Shown piece after piece: positions 41,409-55,218 of a stretch of 64,000 bases of DNA; within the stretch, counting starts at the first letter, position 1, and each line of letters begins with the position of its first letter. Both the position numbers and the translations under genes were made by a program. The DNA is from Streptomyces sp. NBC_00557 (GTDB lineage: Bacteria; Actinomycetota; Actinomycetes; Streptomycetales; Streptomycetaceae). The DNA lies in the NCBI RefSeq assembly GCF_036345995.1, contig NZ_CP107796.1, positions 6,820,001 through 6,884,000 on the forward strand. The letters run 5' to 3'. Under the pieces are notes generated by a model, which did no database searches, was not told the origin of the DNA, and was given only the letters and a program-made list of their open reading frames with translations.

Positions 41409-42389
41409 ATGCAGCGTCATCTCATCTCGGCCGCCGACCTCACCCGTGACGACGCCGTCCTGATCCTCGACACCGCCGAGGAGATGGCCCGGGTCGCCGA
41501 CCGGCCGATCAAGAAGCTGCCGACCCTGCGCGGCCGCACCGTCGTCAACCTCTTCTTCGAGGACTCCACGCGCACGCGGATCTCCTTCGAGGCCGCCGAG
41601 AAGCGCCTCTCCGCCGACGTCATCAACTTCTCCGCCAAGGGCTCCAGCGTGTCCAAGGGCGAGTCCCTGAAGGACACCGCCCAGACGCTGGAGGCCATGG
41701 GCGTCGACGCCGTCGTCATCCGGCACGGCGCCTCCGGAGCGCCGTACCGCCTGGCGAACTCCGGCTGGATCGACGCCGCGGTCATCAACGCCGGCGACGG
41801 CACCCACCAGCACCCCACCCAGGCCCTGCTGGACGCCTTCACCATGCGCCGCCGGCTCATCGGCCGGGACGCCGGGCTCGGCCAGGACCTGTCCGGCCGG
41901 CGGATCACCATCGTCGGTGACGTCCTGCACAGCCGGGTCGCCCGCTCCAACGTGGACCTGCTGCACACCCTCGGCGCCGAGGTCACCCTCGTCGCCCCGC
42001 CCACCCTGGTGCCGGTCGGCGTGGAGACCTGGCCCTGCGAGGTGTCGTACGACCTCGACAGCGCGCTGCCCAAGTGCGACGCGGTGATGATGCTGCGCGT
42101 CCAGCGCGAGCGGATGAACGCCGCCTTCTTCCCGACCGAGCGCGAGTACTCCCGCCGCTACGGCCTCGACGGCGACCGCATGGCCAAGCTGCCCGAGCAT
42201 GCCGTCGTGATGCACCCCGGCCCGATGGTCCGCGGCATGGAGATCACCGCCGAGGTCGCCGACTCCGACCGCTGCACCGCCGTCGAGCAGGTCGCCAACG
42301 GCGTCTCCATCCGGATGGCCGTCCTGTACCTGCTGCTCGGCGGCAACGAGCCCGCCGTCACCCACGCCCGTACCACCGAGGAGAAGTAA
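41409..42389 (+). CDS. pyrB: Aspartate carbamoyltransferase catalytic subunit
   Basis: Joins carbamoyl phosphate and aspartate. The 326-residue protein has the carbamoyl-phosphate motif [21 protein letters not shown] and the aspartate-side LRVQRERM. No pyrI regulatory gene is present; in many actinobacteria ATCase instead associates with PyrC (family knowledge). pyrC begins 5 bp after the stop. The 91-bp gap before it shows nothing special. Confidence 0.97.
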   Translation: MQRHLISAADLTRDDAVLILDTAEEMARVADRPIKKLPTLRGRTVVNLFFEDSTRTRISFEAAEKRLSADVINFSAKGSSVSKGESLKDTAQTLEAMGVDAVVIRHGASGAPYRLANSGWIDAAVINAGDGTHQHPTQALLDAFTMRRRLIGRDAGLGQDLSGRRITIVGDVLHSRVARSNVDLLHTLGAEVTLVAPPTLVPVGVETWPCEVSYDLDSALPKCDAVMMLRVQRERMNAAFFPTEREYSRRYGLDGDRMAKLPEHAVVMHPGPMVRGMEITAEVADSDRCTAVEQVANGVSIRMAVLYLLLGGNEPAVTHARTTEEK

Positions 42390-42394
42390 CCCCC

Positions 42395-43681
42395 ATGAGC
42401 AAGACCCTGATCCGTGGTGCGAAGGTGCTCGGCGGCGAGCCGCAGGACGTGCTGATCGACGGCGAGACGATCGCGGCGGTGGGCACCGGCCTGTCCGCCG
42501 AGGGCGCCGAGGTCGTCGAGGCCGGCGGCAAGGTGCTGCTGCCGGGCCTGGTCGACCTGCACACCCATCTGCGCGAACCGGGCCGCGAGGACTCCGAGAC
42601 CGTCCTGACCGGCACCCGCGCGGCCGCGTCCGGCGGCTACACCGCCGTGTTCGCCATGGCCAACACCTTCCCTGTCGCCGACACCGCCGGCGTGGTCGAG
42701 CAGGTGTGGCGGCTCGGCCAGGAGCACGGCTACTGCGACGTGCAGCCCATCGGCGCCGTCACCGTCGGCCTCGAGGGCAGGAAGCTCGCCGAGCTGGGCG
42801 CCATGCACGACTCGGCGGCCGGCGTCACCGTCTTCTCCGACGACGGCAAGTGCGTGGACGACGCGGTGATCATGCGCCGCGCGCTGGAGTACGTGAAGGC
42901 CTTCGGCGGGGTCGTCGCCCAGCACGCGCAGGAGCCGCGGCTGACCGAGGGCGCCCAGATGAACGAGGGCGTCGTCTCCGCCGAGCTGGGCCTGGGCGGC
43001 TGGCCGGCCGTCGCCGAGGAGTCGATCATCGCCCGGGACGTGCTGCTCGCCGAGCACGTCGGCTCCCGCGTCCACATCTGCCACCTGTCGACCGCCGGCA
43101 GCGTGGAGATCGTCCGCTGGGCCAAGTCCCGCGGCATCCAGGTCACCGCCGAGGTGACCCCGCACCACCTGCTCCTCACCGACGAGCTGGTGCGCACCTA
43201 CAACCCCGTCTACAAGGTCAACCCGCCGCTGCGCACCGAGCGCGACGTGCACGCCCTGCGCGAGGCCCTGGCGGACGGCACGATCGACATCGTCGCCACC
43301 GACCACGCCCCGCACCCGCACGAGGACAAGGACTGCGAGTGGGCGGCCGCCGCCATGGGCATGGTCGGCCTGGAGACCGCGTTGTCAGTGGTCCAGGAGA
43401 CCATGGTCGACACGGGCCTGCTGGACTGGGCCGGCGTCGCCGACCGGATGTCCTTCAAGCCCGCGCAGATCGGACAGGCCACCGGACACGGCCGTCCCGT
43501 CTCGGCTGGTGAGCCCGCCAACCTCACCCTCGTCGACGCGGCATACCGTGGCCAGGTGGACCCCGCGGGCTTCGCCTCGCGCAGCCGCAACACCCCGTAC
43601 GCGGGACGTGAGCTGCCGGGCCGTGTGACGCACACGTGGCTGCGGGGCAAGGCCACGCTCGTCGACGGGAAGCTCACGTGA
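42395..43681 (+). CDS. pyrC: Dihydroorotase
   Basis: Type I dihydroorotase, a zinc amidohydrolase closing the pyrimidine ring. The 428-residue protein has the metal motif [10 protein letters not shown], the later histidines in HICHLST and [10 protein letters not shown], the catalytic Asp in ATDHAPH, and the end block [13 protein letters not shown] 42395 follows GAGGAG. The stop overlaps the next start (GTGA). Confidence 0.97.
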   Translation: MSKTLIRGAKVLGGEPQDVLIDGETIAAVGTGLSAEGAEVVEAGGKVLLPGLVDLHTHLREPGREDSETVLTGTRAAASGGYTAVFAMANTFPVADTAGVVEQVWRLGQEHGYCDVQPIGAVTVGLEGRKLAELGAMHDSAAGVTVFSDDGKCVDDAVIMRRALEYVKAFGGVVAQHAQEPRLTEGAQMNEGVVSAELGLGGWPAVAEESIIARDVLLAEHVGSRVHICHLSTAGSVEIVRWAKSRGIQVTAEVTPHHLLLTDELVRTYNPVYKVNPPLRTERDVHALREALADGTIDIVATDHAPHPHEDKDCEWAAAAMGMVGLETALSVVQETMVDTGLLDWAGVADRMSFKPAQIGQATGHGRPVSAGEPANLTLVDAAYRGQVDPAGFASRSRNTPYAGRELPGRVTHTWLRGKATLVDGKLT

Positions 43682-44238
43682 CACCTGTAATCCTGCTGGC
43701 CGAGGCGGAGAAGTCGGCCCCGGTCACCGACTGGCCGGCCCGCATCGGCTGGCTCGTCGGACTCGCCCTCTTCATCGCGCTCGTCTACTGGCTGATGCGC
43801 GAGGGCTGGAAGTGGCGCGGCACGCTCCAGAGCGACCTGCCCGTGCCGCCCGGCGCGCCGGAGGAGACCGGCCCGGTGAAACTGAGCATGAGCGGCCGCT
43901 ACCACGGCTCCACCACGGCCGGCCAGTGGCTGGACCGCATCGTGGCCCACGGCCTGGGCACCCGCAGCCGGGCCGAGCTCACCCTGACCGATGCGGGCCT
44001 GGAGGTCGAGCGCCCCGGCGCGAGCGACTTCTTCGTCCCCGCCGCCGCACTGCGCGGCGCCCGGCTGGACAAGGGCATCGCCGGCAAGGTCCTCACCGAG
44101 GGCGGACTGCTGGTGGTGACCTGGGCGCTGGGCGACAAGCTGATCGACTCCGGCTTCCGCTCCGACCACGCGGCCGAGCACGCCGAGTGGGTCGCCACCC
44201 TGAACGAGATGACCAACGACACGGAAGGCGCACGATGA
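43678..44238 (+). CDS. Conserved single-pass membrane protein of the pyr operon (Rv1382-like, PH-like domain)
   Basis: A 186-residue protein with one N-terminal membrane helix (about residues 20-38, [18 protein letters not shown]) and a soluble domain that reads as beta-strands ([42 protein letters not shown]), compatible with a PH-like fold. A membrane protein in exactly this slot, between pyrC and carA, is also known in mycobacteria (Rv1382). It overlaps pyrC and carA by 4 bp each, so it is fixed in the translation chain. Function unknown; a tie between pyrimidine enzymes and the membrane is only a guess. Confidence 0.8.
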   Translation: MTPVILLAEAEKSAPVTDWPARIGWLVGLALFIALVYWLMREGWKWRGTLQSDLPVPPGAPEETGPVKLSMSGRYHGSTTAGQWLDRIVAHGLGTRSRAELTLTDAGLEVERPGASDFFVPAAALRGARLDKGIAGKVLTEGGLLVVTWALGDKLIDSGFRSDHAAEHAEWVATLNEMTNDTEGAR

Positions 44239-45369
44239 CGACCTCCACAAGGGGAGCTGACAGGGTTCCCGCCGTACTCGTCCTGGAGGACGGCCGCATC
44301 TTCCGCGGCCGTGCCTACGGGGCCGTGGGGGAGACCTTCGGCGAGGCCGTGTTCTCCACCGGCATGACCGGCTACCAGGAGACGCTCACCGACCCGTCGT
44401 ACGACCGCCAGATCGTCGTCGCGACCGCCCCCCAGATCGGCAACACCGGCTGGAACGACGAGGACGACGAGTCCGGACGCATCTGGGTCTCCGGCTACGT
44501 CGTGCGCGACCCCGCGCGCGTGCCGTCCAACTGGCGTGCCAAGCGCTCCCTGGACGACGAGCTGGTGCGCCAGGGCGTGGTCGGCATCTCCGGCATCGAC
44601 ACCCGGGCGCTCACCCGCCACCTGCGCGAGCGCGGCTCCATGCGCGCCGGCATCTTCTCGGGCGAGGCGATCGCCGCCGAGTCCGAGCTCGTCGCGCGCG
44701 TGCAGGCCCAGCCGCACATGAAGGGCGCGAGCCTCTACGAGGAGGTCGCGACCAAGGAAGCGTACGTCGTCCCGGCGATCGGCGAGAAGAGGTTCACCGT
44801 CGCCGCCATCGACCTCGGCATCAAGGGCATGACCCCGCACCGGATGGCCGAGCGCGGCATCGAGGTGCACGTCCTGCCCGCGACCGCCACGGCCGACGAG
44901 GTCTACGCCGTCAACCCGGACGGTGTGTTCTTCTCCAACGGCCCCGGCGACCCGGCGACCGCCGACGGCCCGGTTGCGCTGATGAGCGCCGTCCTGGAGC
45001 GGAAGACGCCCCTGTTCGGCATCTGCTTCGGCAACCAGATCCTCGGCCGCGCCCTCGGCTTCGGCACCTACAAGCTGAAGTACGGCCACCGCGGCATCAA
45101 CCAGCCGGTCCAGGACCGTACGACCGGCAAGGTCGAGGTCACCGCGCACAACCACGGCTTCGCCGTGGACGCACCGCTCGACAAGGTCAGCGAGACGAAG
45201 TTCGGCCGCGCCGAGGTCTCGCACGTCTGCCTCAACGACGACGTCGTGGAGGGGCTGCAGCTGCTCGACCAGCCGGCCTTCTCCGTCCAGTACCACCCCG
45301 AAGCGGCAGCGGGACCGCACGACGCCGCCTACCTGTTCGACCGCTTCGTCTCCCTGATGGAGGGCCAGC

Positions 45370-45377
<8 letters not shown>
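44235..45377 (+). CDS. carA: Carbamoyl-phosphate synthase small subunit
   Basis: Glutaminase subunit supplying ammonia to CarB for arginine and pyrimidine synthesis. The 380-residue protein has the nucleophile Cys in LFGICFGNQ and the His/Glu pair in QYHPEA, with the family N-terminal [18 protein letters not shown]. The ATG overlaps the upstream stop, and carB starts 8 bp before its end. Confidence 0.97.
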
Positions 45378-48678
<3,301 letters not shown>

Positions 48679-48689
48679 CAGCCGGCCCC

Positions 48690-48719
48690 GAGGGGGACAC
48701 CGGAAACGGTGTCCCCCTC
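48690..48719 (+). terminator. Hairpin between carB and pyrD (partial terminator or RNA stabiliser)
   Basis: A perfect 13-bp stem, GAGGGGGACACCG at 48690-48702 against 48707-48719, closed by a GAAA tetraloop and followed by TCTTC. In the middle of the operon, it may set lower expression of pyrDF or protect the upstream mRNA. Confidence 0.65.
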
Positions 48720-48748
48720 TTCATGAGGACTACTGAGGACTTTCCGAG

Positions 48749-49851
<1,103 letters not shown>

Positions 49852-49855
<4 letters not shown>

Positions 49856-50697
49856 GCCCGACGGAGCCCTTCGGCGCCCGCCTGCGCCGCGCCATGGACG
49901 AGCGCGGCCCGCTGTGCGTCGGCATCGACCCGCACGCCTCCCTGCTCGCCGAGTGGGGACTGAACGACGACGTGGCCGGACTCGAGCGGTTCAGCCGCAC
50001 GGTCGTCGAGGCCGTCGCCGGCCGGGTCGCCGTGATGAAGCCGCAGAGCGCCTTCTTCGAGCGTTTCGGCTCGCGCGGGGTCGCCGTGCTGGAGAAGGCC
50101 GTCCAGGAGGCGCGTGCGGCCGGCGCCCTCGTCGTGATGGACGCCAAGCGCGGCGACATCGGCTCGACCATGGCCGGGTACGCCGAGGCCTACCTGCACA
50201 AGGACGCCCCGCTGTTCTCCGACGCCCTGACCGTCTCGCCGTACCTCGGCTACGGCTCGCTCAGCCCGGCCGTGGCGCTGGCCCGGGAGAGCGGCGCCGG
50301 TCTGTTCGTGCTGGCGCTGACCTCCAACCCGGAGGGCCCCGAGGTCCAGCACGCGGTCCGCGCGGACGGCCGGACCGTGGGCGCGACCATGCTGGCCCAC
50401 CTGGCCGCCGAGAACGCCGGGGACGAGCCGCTGGGCTCCTTCGGCGCCGTCGTCGGCGCCACGGTCGGCGACCTGTCGTCGTACGACCTCGCGATCAACG
50501 GACCGCTCCTCGCGCCCGGTGTCGGCGCGCAGGGCGCCACGGCGGCCGATCTCCCGAAGGTGTTCGGGCCGGCGGTGCGCAACGTCGTGCCGAACGTCAG
50601 CCGGGGTGTGCTGCGGCACGGTCCCGACGCGGGGGCGCTGCGCGCGGCCGCGGAGCGCTTCGCGGAGGAGGTCCGGGCGGCCGTTTCCGGCGCCTGA
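49852..50697 (+). CDS. pyrF: Orotidine 5'-phosphate decarboxylase (type 2)
   Basis: Final step to UMP. The 281-residue protein is of the longer actinobacterial/myxobacterial type, with the catalytic motif VMDAKRGDIGST (Asp/Lys/Asp), GIDPHASLL at the N-terminus and VGATVGDL late. Last gene of the pyr operon; no strong terminator is visible after it. Confidence 0.96.
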
Positions 50698-50827
50698 GAC
50701 CTCGGAGGGGTGCTCGGCTGGGCGGCCTTGCGGCGACTTGAGTGTGAATACATCCTCAAATCGGGGGCAGAATGTCGTAAATGTCCGACCTGGCGGAGGC
50801 TGACCAGGACTTTTCCGCTGTTCTCGC

Positions 50828-50855
50828 TGACTCTGGCGGCCTTGACCGCTAGTCT
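50828..50855 (+). promoter_or_regulatory. Putative sihF promoter
   Basis: TGACTC at 50828-50833 and TAGTCT at 50850-50855, spacer 16 bp; start near 50862. The upstream part of the gap (50698-50827) has no gene; it holds an imperfect inverted repeat around 50737-50760 (CTTGAG...CTCAAA). Confidence 0.35.
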
Positions 50856-50861
50856 CCGAGC

Positions 50862-50940
50862 TGTGGGGACACCCCCACACCCATGAGGTAGTGGGGGAGA
50901 ACGGGCGAAGCGTGTTGCTCGTAGCTCCCCAGGTGTGGGG
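50862..50940 (+). promoter_or_regulatory. Structured leader with competing hairpins upstream of sihF
   Basis: TGTGGGG 50862-50868 pairs with CCCCACA 50873-50879. The same C-run (50872-50878) can pair with GTGGGGG 50891-50897 instead. A third long stem uses GGGGAG 50894-50899 plus ACGGGC 50901-50906 against GCTCGT 50917-50922 plus CTCCCC 50925-50930. These pairings exclude one another, the layout of a switch-like leader. No known riboswitch class was recognised. Confidence 0.5.
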
Positions 50941-50997
50941 CGACTAGGTTCCTCACCGGTCCGTATCCGACAGTTCGACATCCGAGGTGACGTAGGC

Positions 50998-51321
50998 GTG
51001 GCTCTTCCGCCCCTTACCCCCGAACAGCGCGCAGCCGCGCTCGAAAAGGCCGCCGCGGCTCGCCGGGAGCGGGCCGAGGTCAAGAATCGACTCAAGCACT
51101 CCGGCGCCTCCCTGCACGAGGTCATCAAGCAGGGCCAGGAGAACGACGTCATCGGCAAGATGAAGGTCTCCGCACTGCTCGAGTCGCTGCCGGGCGTGGG
51201 CAAGGTCCGCGCCAAGCAGATCATGGAGCGTCTGGGCATCTCCGAGAGCCGCCGCGTGCGCGGTCTCGGTTCCAACCAGATCGCTTCCCTGGAGCGTGAA
51301 TTCGGCAGCACCGGCTCCTGA
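50998..51321 (+). CDS. sihF: Streptomyces integration host factor (sIHF/mIHF family)
   Basis: Small nucleoid-associated protein that binds and constrains DNA and affects sporulation and antibiotic production in Streptomyces. The 107-residue protein has an N-terminal helix with an Ala/Arg/Glu-rich run and the H2TH DNA-binding domain LLESLPGVGKVRAKQIMERL followed by GISESRRVRGLG. It is unrelated to the enterobacterial IHF fold. GTG 50998 follows GAGGTGA. A weak 6-bp hairpin (51328-51345) follows. The neighbour gmk is the usual actinobacterial partner. Confidence 0.95.
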   Translation: MALPPLTPEQRAAALEKAAAARRERAEVKNRLKHSGASLHEVIKQGQENDVIGKMKVSALLESLPGVGKVRAKQIMERLGISESRRVRGLGSNQIASLEREFGSTGS

Positions 51322-51381
51322 GCCCGCCTCCCCGCGCAGGGGGAGCCGGACCGGGAGTCCCGGGCACACCGGGATTGCTGG

Positions 51382-51387
51382 AATAAT
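51382..51387 (+). promoter_or_regulatory. Likely -10 element of leaderless gmk (AATAAT)
   Basis: AATAAT ends 6 nt before the ATG at 51394; no Shine-Dalgarno is visible. Confidence 0.4.
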
Positions 51388-51393
51388 CGCTGC

Positions 51394-51951
51394 ATGAGTG
51401 AACGTCCGCGGCTGACCGTGCTCTCCGGCCCCTCGGGGGTCGGCAAGAGCACGGTCGTCGCCCATATGCGCAAGGAACACCCCGAGGTCTGGCTCTCGGT
51501 GTCGGCCACCACCCGCAAGCCGCGCCCCGGCGAGAAGCACGGAGTCCACTACTTCTTCGTCACCGACGAGGAGATGGACAAGCTGATCGCCAACGGCGAG
51601 CTGCTGGAGTGGGCCGAGTTCGCCGGCAACCGCTACGGCACGCCCCGCGCGGCCGTGCAGGAGCGGCTGGAGAAGGGGGAGCCCGTCCTGCTGGAGATCG
51701 ACCTCCAGGGCGCCCGGCAGGTACGGGAGTCCATGGGGGACGCCCAGCTGGTGTTCCTGGCTCCGCCCTCCTGGGAGGAGCTGGTGCGCAGGCTGACCGG
51801 CCGGGGCACCGAGCCGCCCGAGGTCATCGAGCGCCGCCTGGAGGCGGCCAGGACCGAGCTGGCGGCCGAGCCGGAGTTCGACACGACCTTGGTCAACACC
51901 TCCGTCGAGGACGTGGCGCGCGAGCTGCTAGCCTTGATGGATGTTGTGTGA
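51394..51951 (+). CDS. gmk: Guanylate kinase
   Basis: Phosphorylates GMP to GDP. The 185-residue protein has Walker [13 protein letters not shown], the GMP-binding [11 protein letters not shown] and HYFFV motifs and [12 protein letters not shown] kinase is a known target of (p)ppGpp in many bacteria, which would link it to RelA in the same window, but sensitivity here is not shown. rpoZ follows after 51 bp. Confidence 0.97.
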   Translation: MSERPRLTVLSGPSGVGKSTVVAHMRKEHPEVWLSVSATTRKPRPGEKHGVHYFFVTDEEMDKLIANGELLEWAEFAGNRYGTPRAAVQERLEKGEPVLLEIDLQGARQVRESMGDAQLVFLAPPSWEELVRRLTGRGTEPPEVIERRLEAARTELAAEPEFDTTLVNTSVEDVARELLALMDVV

Positions 51952-52002
51952 TCACGTTGCGTGGTCATGAATGATCTTTTCCCACCCATCGGAAGGTAGA
52001 GC

Positions 52003-52275
52003 GTGTCCTCTTCCATCACCGCGCCCGAGGGCATCATCAACCCGCCGATCGACGAGTTGCTTGAGGCCACCGACTCGAAGTACAGCCTCGTGATCTACGC
52101 GGCCAAGCGGGCCCGCCAGATCAACGCGTACTACTCGCAGCTCGGCGAGGGCCTGCTCGAGTACGTCGGTCCCCTCGTCGACACCCACGTCCACGAGAAG
52201 CCGCTGTCGATCGCCCTGCGCGAGATCAACGCCGGCCTGCTGACCTCCGAGGCCGTCGAGGGCCCGGCGCAGTAA
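52003..52275 (+). CDS. rpoZ: RNA polymerase omega subunit
   Basis: Small subunit that helps assemble beta' into RNA polymerase. The 90-residue protein has the family core [31 protein letters not shown] 52003 follows GGAAGG. The gmk-rpoZ-coaBC order is the common bacterial one and is followed by a terminator here. Confidence 0.97.
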   Translation: MSSSITAPEGIINPPIDELLEATDSKYSLVIYAAKRARQINAYYSQLGEGLLEYVGPLVDTHVHEKPLSIALREINAGLLTSEAVEGPAQ

Positions 52276-52292
52276 CCGTTCGTTCTCGCATG

Positions 52293-52323
52293 ACAGGCCC
52301 GGCGGCGCGGCTGCCGGGCCTGT
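52293..52323 (+). terminator. Terminator after rpoZ
   Basis: An 11-bp stem, ACAGGCCCGGC at 52293-52303 against 52313-52323, 9-nt loop, followed by GGTGTGT. Confidence 0.7.
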
Positions 52324-52368
52324 GGTGTGTCATGGGGTGTGCAGGGTTGACGAGTCCGGGGAGTGAGC

Positions 52369-53571
52369 GTGGACAAGCCGAAGGTCGTTCTGGGGGTCAG
52401 CGGCGGCATCGCCGCCTACAAGGCCTGTGAGCTGCTGCGCAGGTTCACGGAGTCGGGCCATGACGTGCGCGTGGTGCCCACCGCCTCCGCGCTGCACTTC
52501 GTCGGCGCCGCCACCTGGTCCGCCCTGTCCGGCAACCCCGTCTCGACGGACGTCTGGGACGACGTCCACGAGGTCCCGCACGTCCGCATCGGCCAGCACG
52601 CCGACCTGGTCGTGGTCGCGCCCGCCACCGCCGACATGCTCGCCAAGGCCGCCCACGGCCTCGCCGACGACCTGCTGACCAACACCCTCCTCACCGCCCG
52701 CTGCCCGGTCGTCTTCGCACCCGCCATGCACACCGAGATGTGGGAGCACCCGGCCACCCAGGAGAACGTGGCCACGCTGCGCCGCCGCGGCGCCGTCGTC
52801 ATCGAGCCCGCCGTCGGCCGGCTCACCGGCGTCGACACCGGCAAGGGCCGCCTGCCCGATCCGGTGGAGATCTTCGAGGTCTGCCGCCGGGTGCTGGCCC
52901 GGGGTGTCACCGAGCCCGACCTGAAGGGGCGGCACGTCGTCGTCTCCGCCGGCGGCACCCGCGAGCCCCTCGACCCGGTGCGCTTCCTCGGCAACCGCTC
53001 CTCCGGCAAGCAGGGCTACGCCCTCGCCCGCACCGCCGCCGCCCGCGGCGCCCGGGTCACCCTGATCGCCGCCAACGCCGGGCTGCCCGACCCGGCGGGC
53101 GTCGACGTCGTACCGGTCGGCACGGCCGTCCAGCTGCGCGAGGCCGTCCTGAAGGCGGCGGCGGACGCCGACGCGGTCGTCATGGCCGCCGCCGTCGCCG
53201 ACTTCCGCCCCGCGGCCTACGCGACCGGCAAGATCAAGAAGAAGGACGGCCAGGACCCCGACCCGGTCGTCCTCGTGCGCAACCCGGACGTCCTCGCGGA
53301 GATCTCCGCCGAGCGCGCCCGCCCCGGCCAGGTGGTCGTCGGGTTCGCCGCCGAGACCGACGACGTCCTCGCCAACGGACGCGCCAAACTCGCCCGCAAG
53401 GGCTGCGACCTGCTCGTGGTCAACGAGGTCGGGGAGCGCAAGACGTTCGGCTCCGAGGAGAACGAGGCCGTGGTGCTGGGCGCCGACGGCAGCGAGACCC
53501 CCGTGCCGCACGGGCCCAAGGAAGCCCTCGCCGACGTCGTCTGGGACCTCGTCGCACAGCGCCTGGGCTGA
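52369..53571 (+). CDS. coaBC: Bifunctional phosphopantothenoylcysteine decarboxylase / phosphopantothenate-cysteine ligase
   Basis: Two consecutive steps of coenzyme A synthesis. The 400-residue protein has the FMN-binding CoaC half ([17 protein letters not shown], the histidine-containing [21 protein letters not shown]) and the CoaB half from about residue 185 ([35 protein letters not shown]). GTG 52369 is preferred over GTG 52363 because GGGGAG at 52358-52363 then sits 5 nt away rather than overlapping the codon. Confidence 0.95.
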   Translation: MDKPKVVLGVSGGIAAYKACELLRRFTESGHDVRVVPTASALHFVGAATWSALSGNPVSTDVWDDVHEVPHVRIGQHADLVVVAPATADMLAKAAHGLADDLLTNTLLTARCPVVFAPAMHTEMWEHPATQENVATLRRRGAVVIEPAVGRLTGVDTGKGRLPDPVEIFEVCRRVLARGVTEPDLKGRHVVVSAGGTREPLDPVRFLGNRSSGKQGYALARTAAARGARVTLIAANAGLPDPAGVDVVPVGTAVQLREAVLKAAADADAVVMAAAVADFRPAAYATGKIKKKDGQDPDPVVLVRNPDVLAEISAERARPGQVVVGFAAETDDVLANGRAKLARKGCDLLVVNEVGERKTFGSEENEAVVLGADGSETPVPHGPKEALADVVWDLVAQRLG

Positions 53572-53630
53572 GTCCGCCCGGCCTCCGCGGCAGGTGCACG
53601 TCAGCCGCAATTGGGGTGTGGCGGGCCTGG

Positions 53631-53650
53631 CCAATGCCGCCCGGCATTGG
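53631..53650 (+). terminator. Small hairpin after coaBC
   Basis: CCAATGCC 53631-53638 pairs with GGCATTGG 53643-53650 around GCCC. There is no U-tract; a modest terminator candidate. Confidence 0.35.
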
Positions 53651-53699
53651 GCAGAATGCCCGTGCCGCAGGTCACAGCGCTCCCGAGAGGCGAGACAGG

Positions 53700-53730
53700 T
53701 GACCCGTCGGCCGAGTGCGACCGATAAACT
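53700..53730 (+). promoter_or_regulatory. Putative metK promoter
   Basis: TGACCC at 53700-53705 and TAAACT at 53725-53730 (19-bp spacer) would give a ~75-nt leader. I see no SAM-riboswitch core in that leader. Confidence 0.4.
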
Positions 53731-53812
53731 GTCCACGGCCGACGCCGGGCGCAGCCTCCGTGCGTCGACCGCAAATGATCAGCCAGCAGCCGCTGCAACC
53801 CCAGGGAGCGTT

Positions 53813-55021
53813 GTGTCCCGTCGCCTGTTCACCTCGGAGTCCGTCACCGAGGGTCACCCCGACAAGATCGCTGACCAGATCAGCGACACCATTCTCGACG
53901 CGCTTCTGCGCGAGGACCCGACCTCCCGGGTCGCCGTCGAGACGCTGATCACCACGGGCCTGGTGCATGTGGCCGGCGAGGTGACGACCAAGGCCTACGC
54001 GGACATCGCGACCCTCGTCCGCAGCAAGATCCTCGAGATCGGCTACGACTCCTCCAAGAAGGGCTTCGACGGCGCCTCCTGCGGTGTGTCCGTCTCCATC
54101 GGCGCGCAGTCCCCGGACATCGCGCAGGGCGTCGACGCGGCCTACGAGGCCCGGGTCGAGGGCGACGACGACGAACTGGACCGGCAGGGCGCCGGCGACC
54201 AGGGCCTGATGTTCGGCTACGCCTCGGACGAGACGCCGACCCTGATGCCGCTGCCGATCTTCCTGGCCCACCGCCTGTCCAAGCGGCTGTCCGACGTGCG
54301 CAAGAACGGCACGATCCCCTACCTGCGCCCGGACGGCAAGACGCAGGTCACCATCGAGTACGACGGCGACAAGGCCGTCCGTCTCGACACGGTGGTCGTC
54401 TCCTCGCAGCACGCCTCCGACATCGACCTGGAGTCGCTGCTCGCCCCCGACATCCGCGAGTTCGTCGTGGAGCCGGAGCTGAAGGCCCTGCTGGACGAGG
54501 GCATCAAGCTCGACACCGAGGGCTACCGCCTGCTGGTCAACCCGACCGGCCGTTTCGAGATCGGCGGCCCGATGGGCGACGCCGGCCTGACCGGCCGCAA
54601 GATCATCATCGACACCTACGGCGGCATGGCCCGCCACGGCGGCGGCGCCTTCTCCGGCAAGGACCCGTCCAAGGTGGACCGCTCGGCGGCGTACGCGATG
54701 CGCTGGGTCGCCAAGAACGTGGTGGCGGCGGGCCTGGCCTCCCGCTGCGAGGTCCAGGTCGCCTACGCGATCGGCAAGGCCGAGCCGGTCGGCCTGTTCG
54801 TGGAGACGTTCGGCACCGCCAAGGTCGACGCCGAGAAGATCGAGAAGGCGATCGACGAGGTCTTCGACCTCCGTCCGGCCGCGATCATCCGCGACCTCGA
54901 CCTGCTCCGCCCGATCTACGCCCAGACGGCCGCCTACGGCCACTTCGGCCGCGAGCTGCCCGACTTCACCTGGGAGCGCACGGACCGCGTGGACGCCCTG
55001 CGCGCCGCGGTCGGCCTGTAA
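53813..55021 (+). CDS. metK: S-adenosylmethionine synthetase
   Basis: Makes SAM from methionine and ATP. The 402-residue protein has [12 protein letters not shown], the [12 protein letters not shown] hexapeptide region, [19 protein letters not shown] and [13 protein letters not shown] 53813 follows AGGGAG and gives the family start [17 protein letters not shown]; longer in-frame starts lack a site. Confidence 0.98.
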   Translation: MSRRLFTSESVTEGHPDKIADQISDTILDALLREDPTSRVAVETLITTGLVHVAGEVTTKAYADIATLVRSKILEIGYDSSKKGFDGASCGVSVSIGAQSPDIAQGVDAAYEARVEGDDDELDRQGAGDQGLMFGYASDETPTLMPLPIFLAHRLSKRLSDVRKNGTIPYLRPDGKTQVTIEYDGDKAVRLDTVVVSSQHASDIDLESLLAPDIREFVVEPELKALLDEGIKLDTEGYRLLVNPTGRFEIGGPMGDAGLTGRKIIIDTYGGMARHGGGAFSGKDPSKVDRSAAYAMRWVAKNVVAAGLASRCEVQVAYAIGKAEPVGLFVETFGTAKVDAEKIEKAIDEVFDLRPAAIIRDLDLLRPIYAQTAAYGHFGRELPDFTWERTDRVDALRAAVGL

Positions 55022-55218
55022 CCGGCCCGCTCGCTCGCGACGAGGCCCGGTCCCCGCCTCCGGGGGCCGGGCCTCGACGTGTCGGGGCTCAGCCGGCCGG
55101 GGCGGCCGGATCCGGCGGTCGTGCCCGTCGCCGGCTCCCCTGCCAGGTGCGGGTCTGTGCGCGGGACCCGATCGGCGGCCGGCGCCCGTTGTCGGTGGGG
55201 TTTGGTAAGAATGCAAGG

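Noticed and set aside
50862..50940. Known 6C RNA or ydaO-type riboswitch at the sihF leader
   Set aside because: C-rich stems are present, but the two C6-loop hairpins of 6C RNA and the conserved ydaO core were not found by eye.
53731..53812. SAM riboswitch before metK
   Set aside because: The ~75-nt leader shows no recognisable SAM-I, II or IV core; it is too short for SAM-I.
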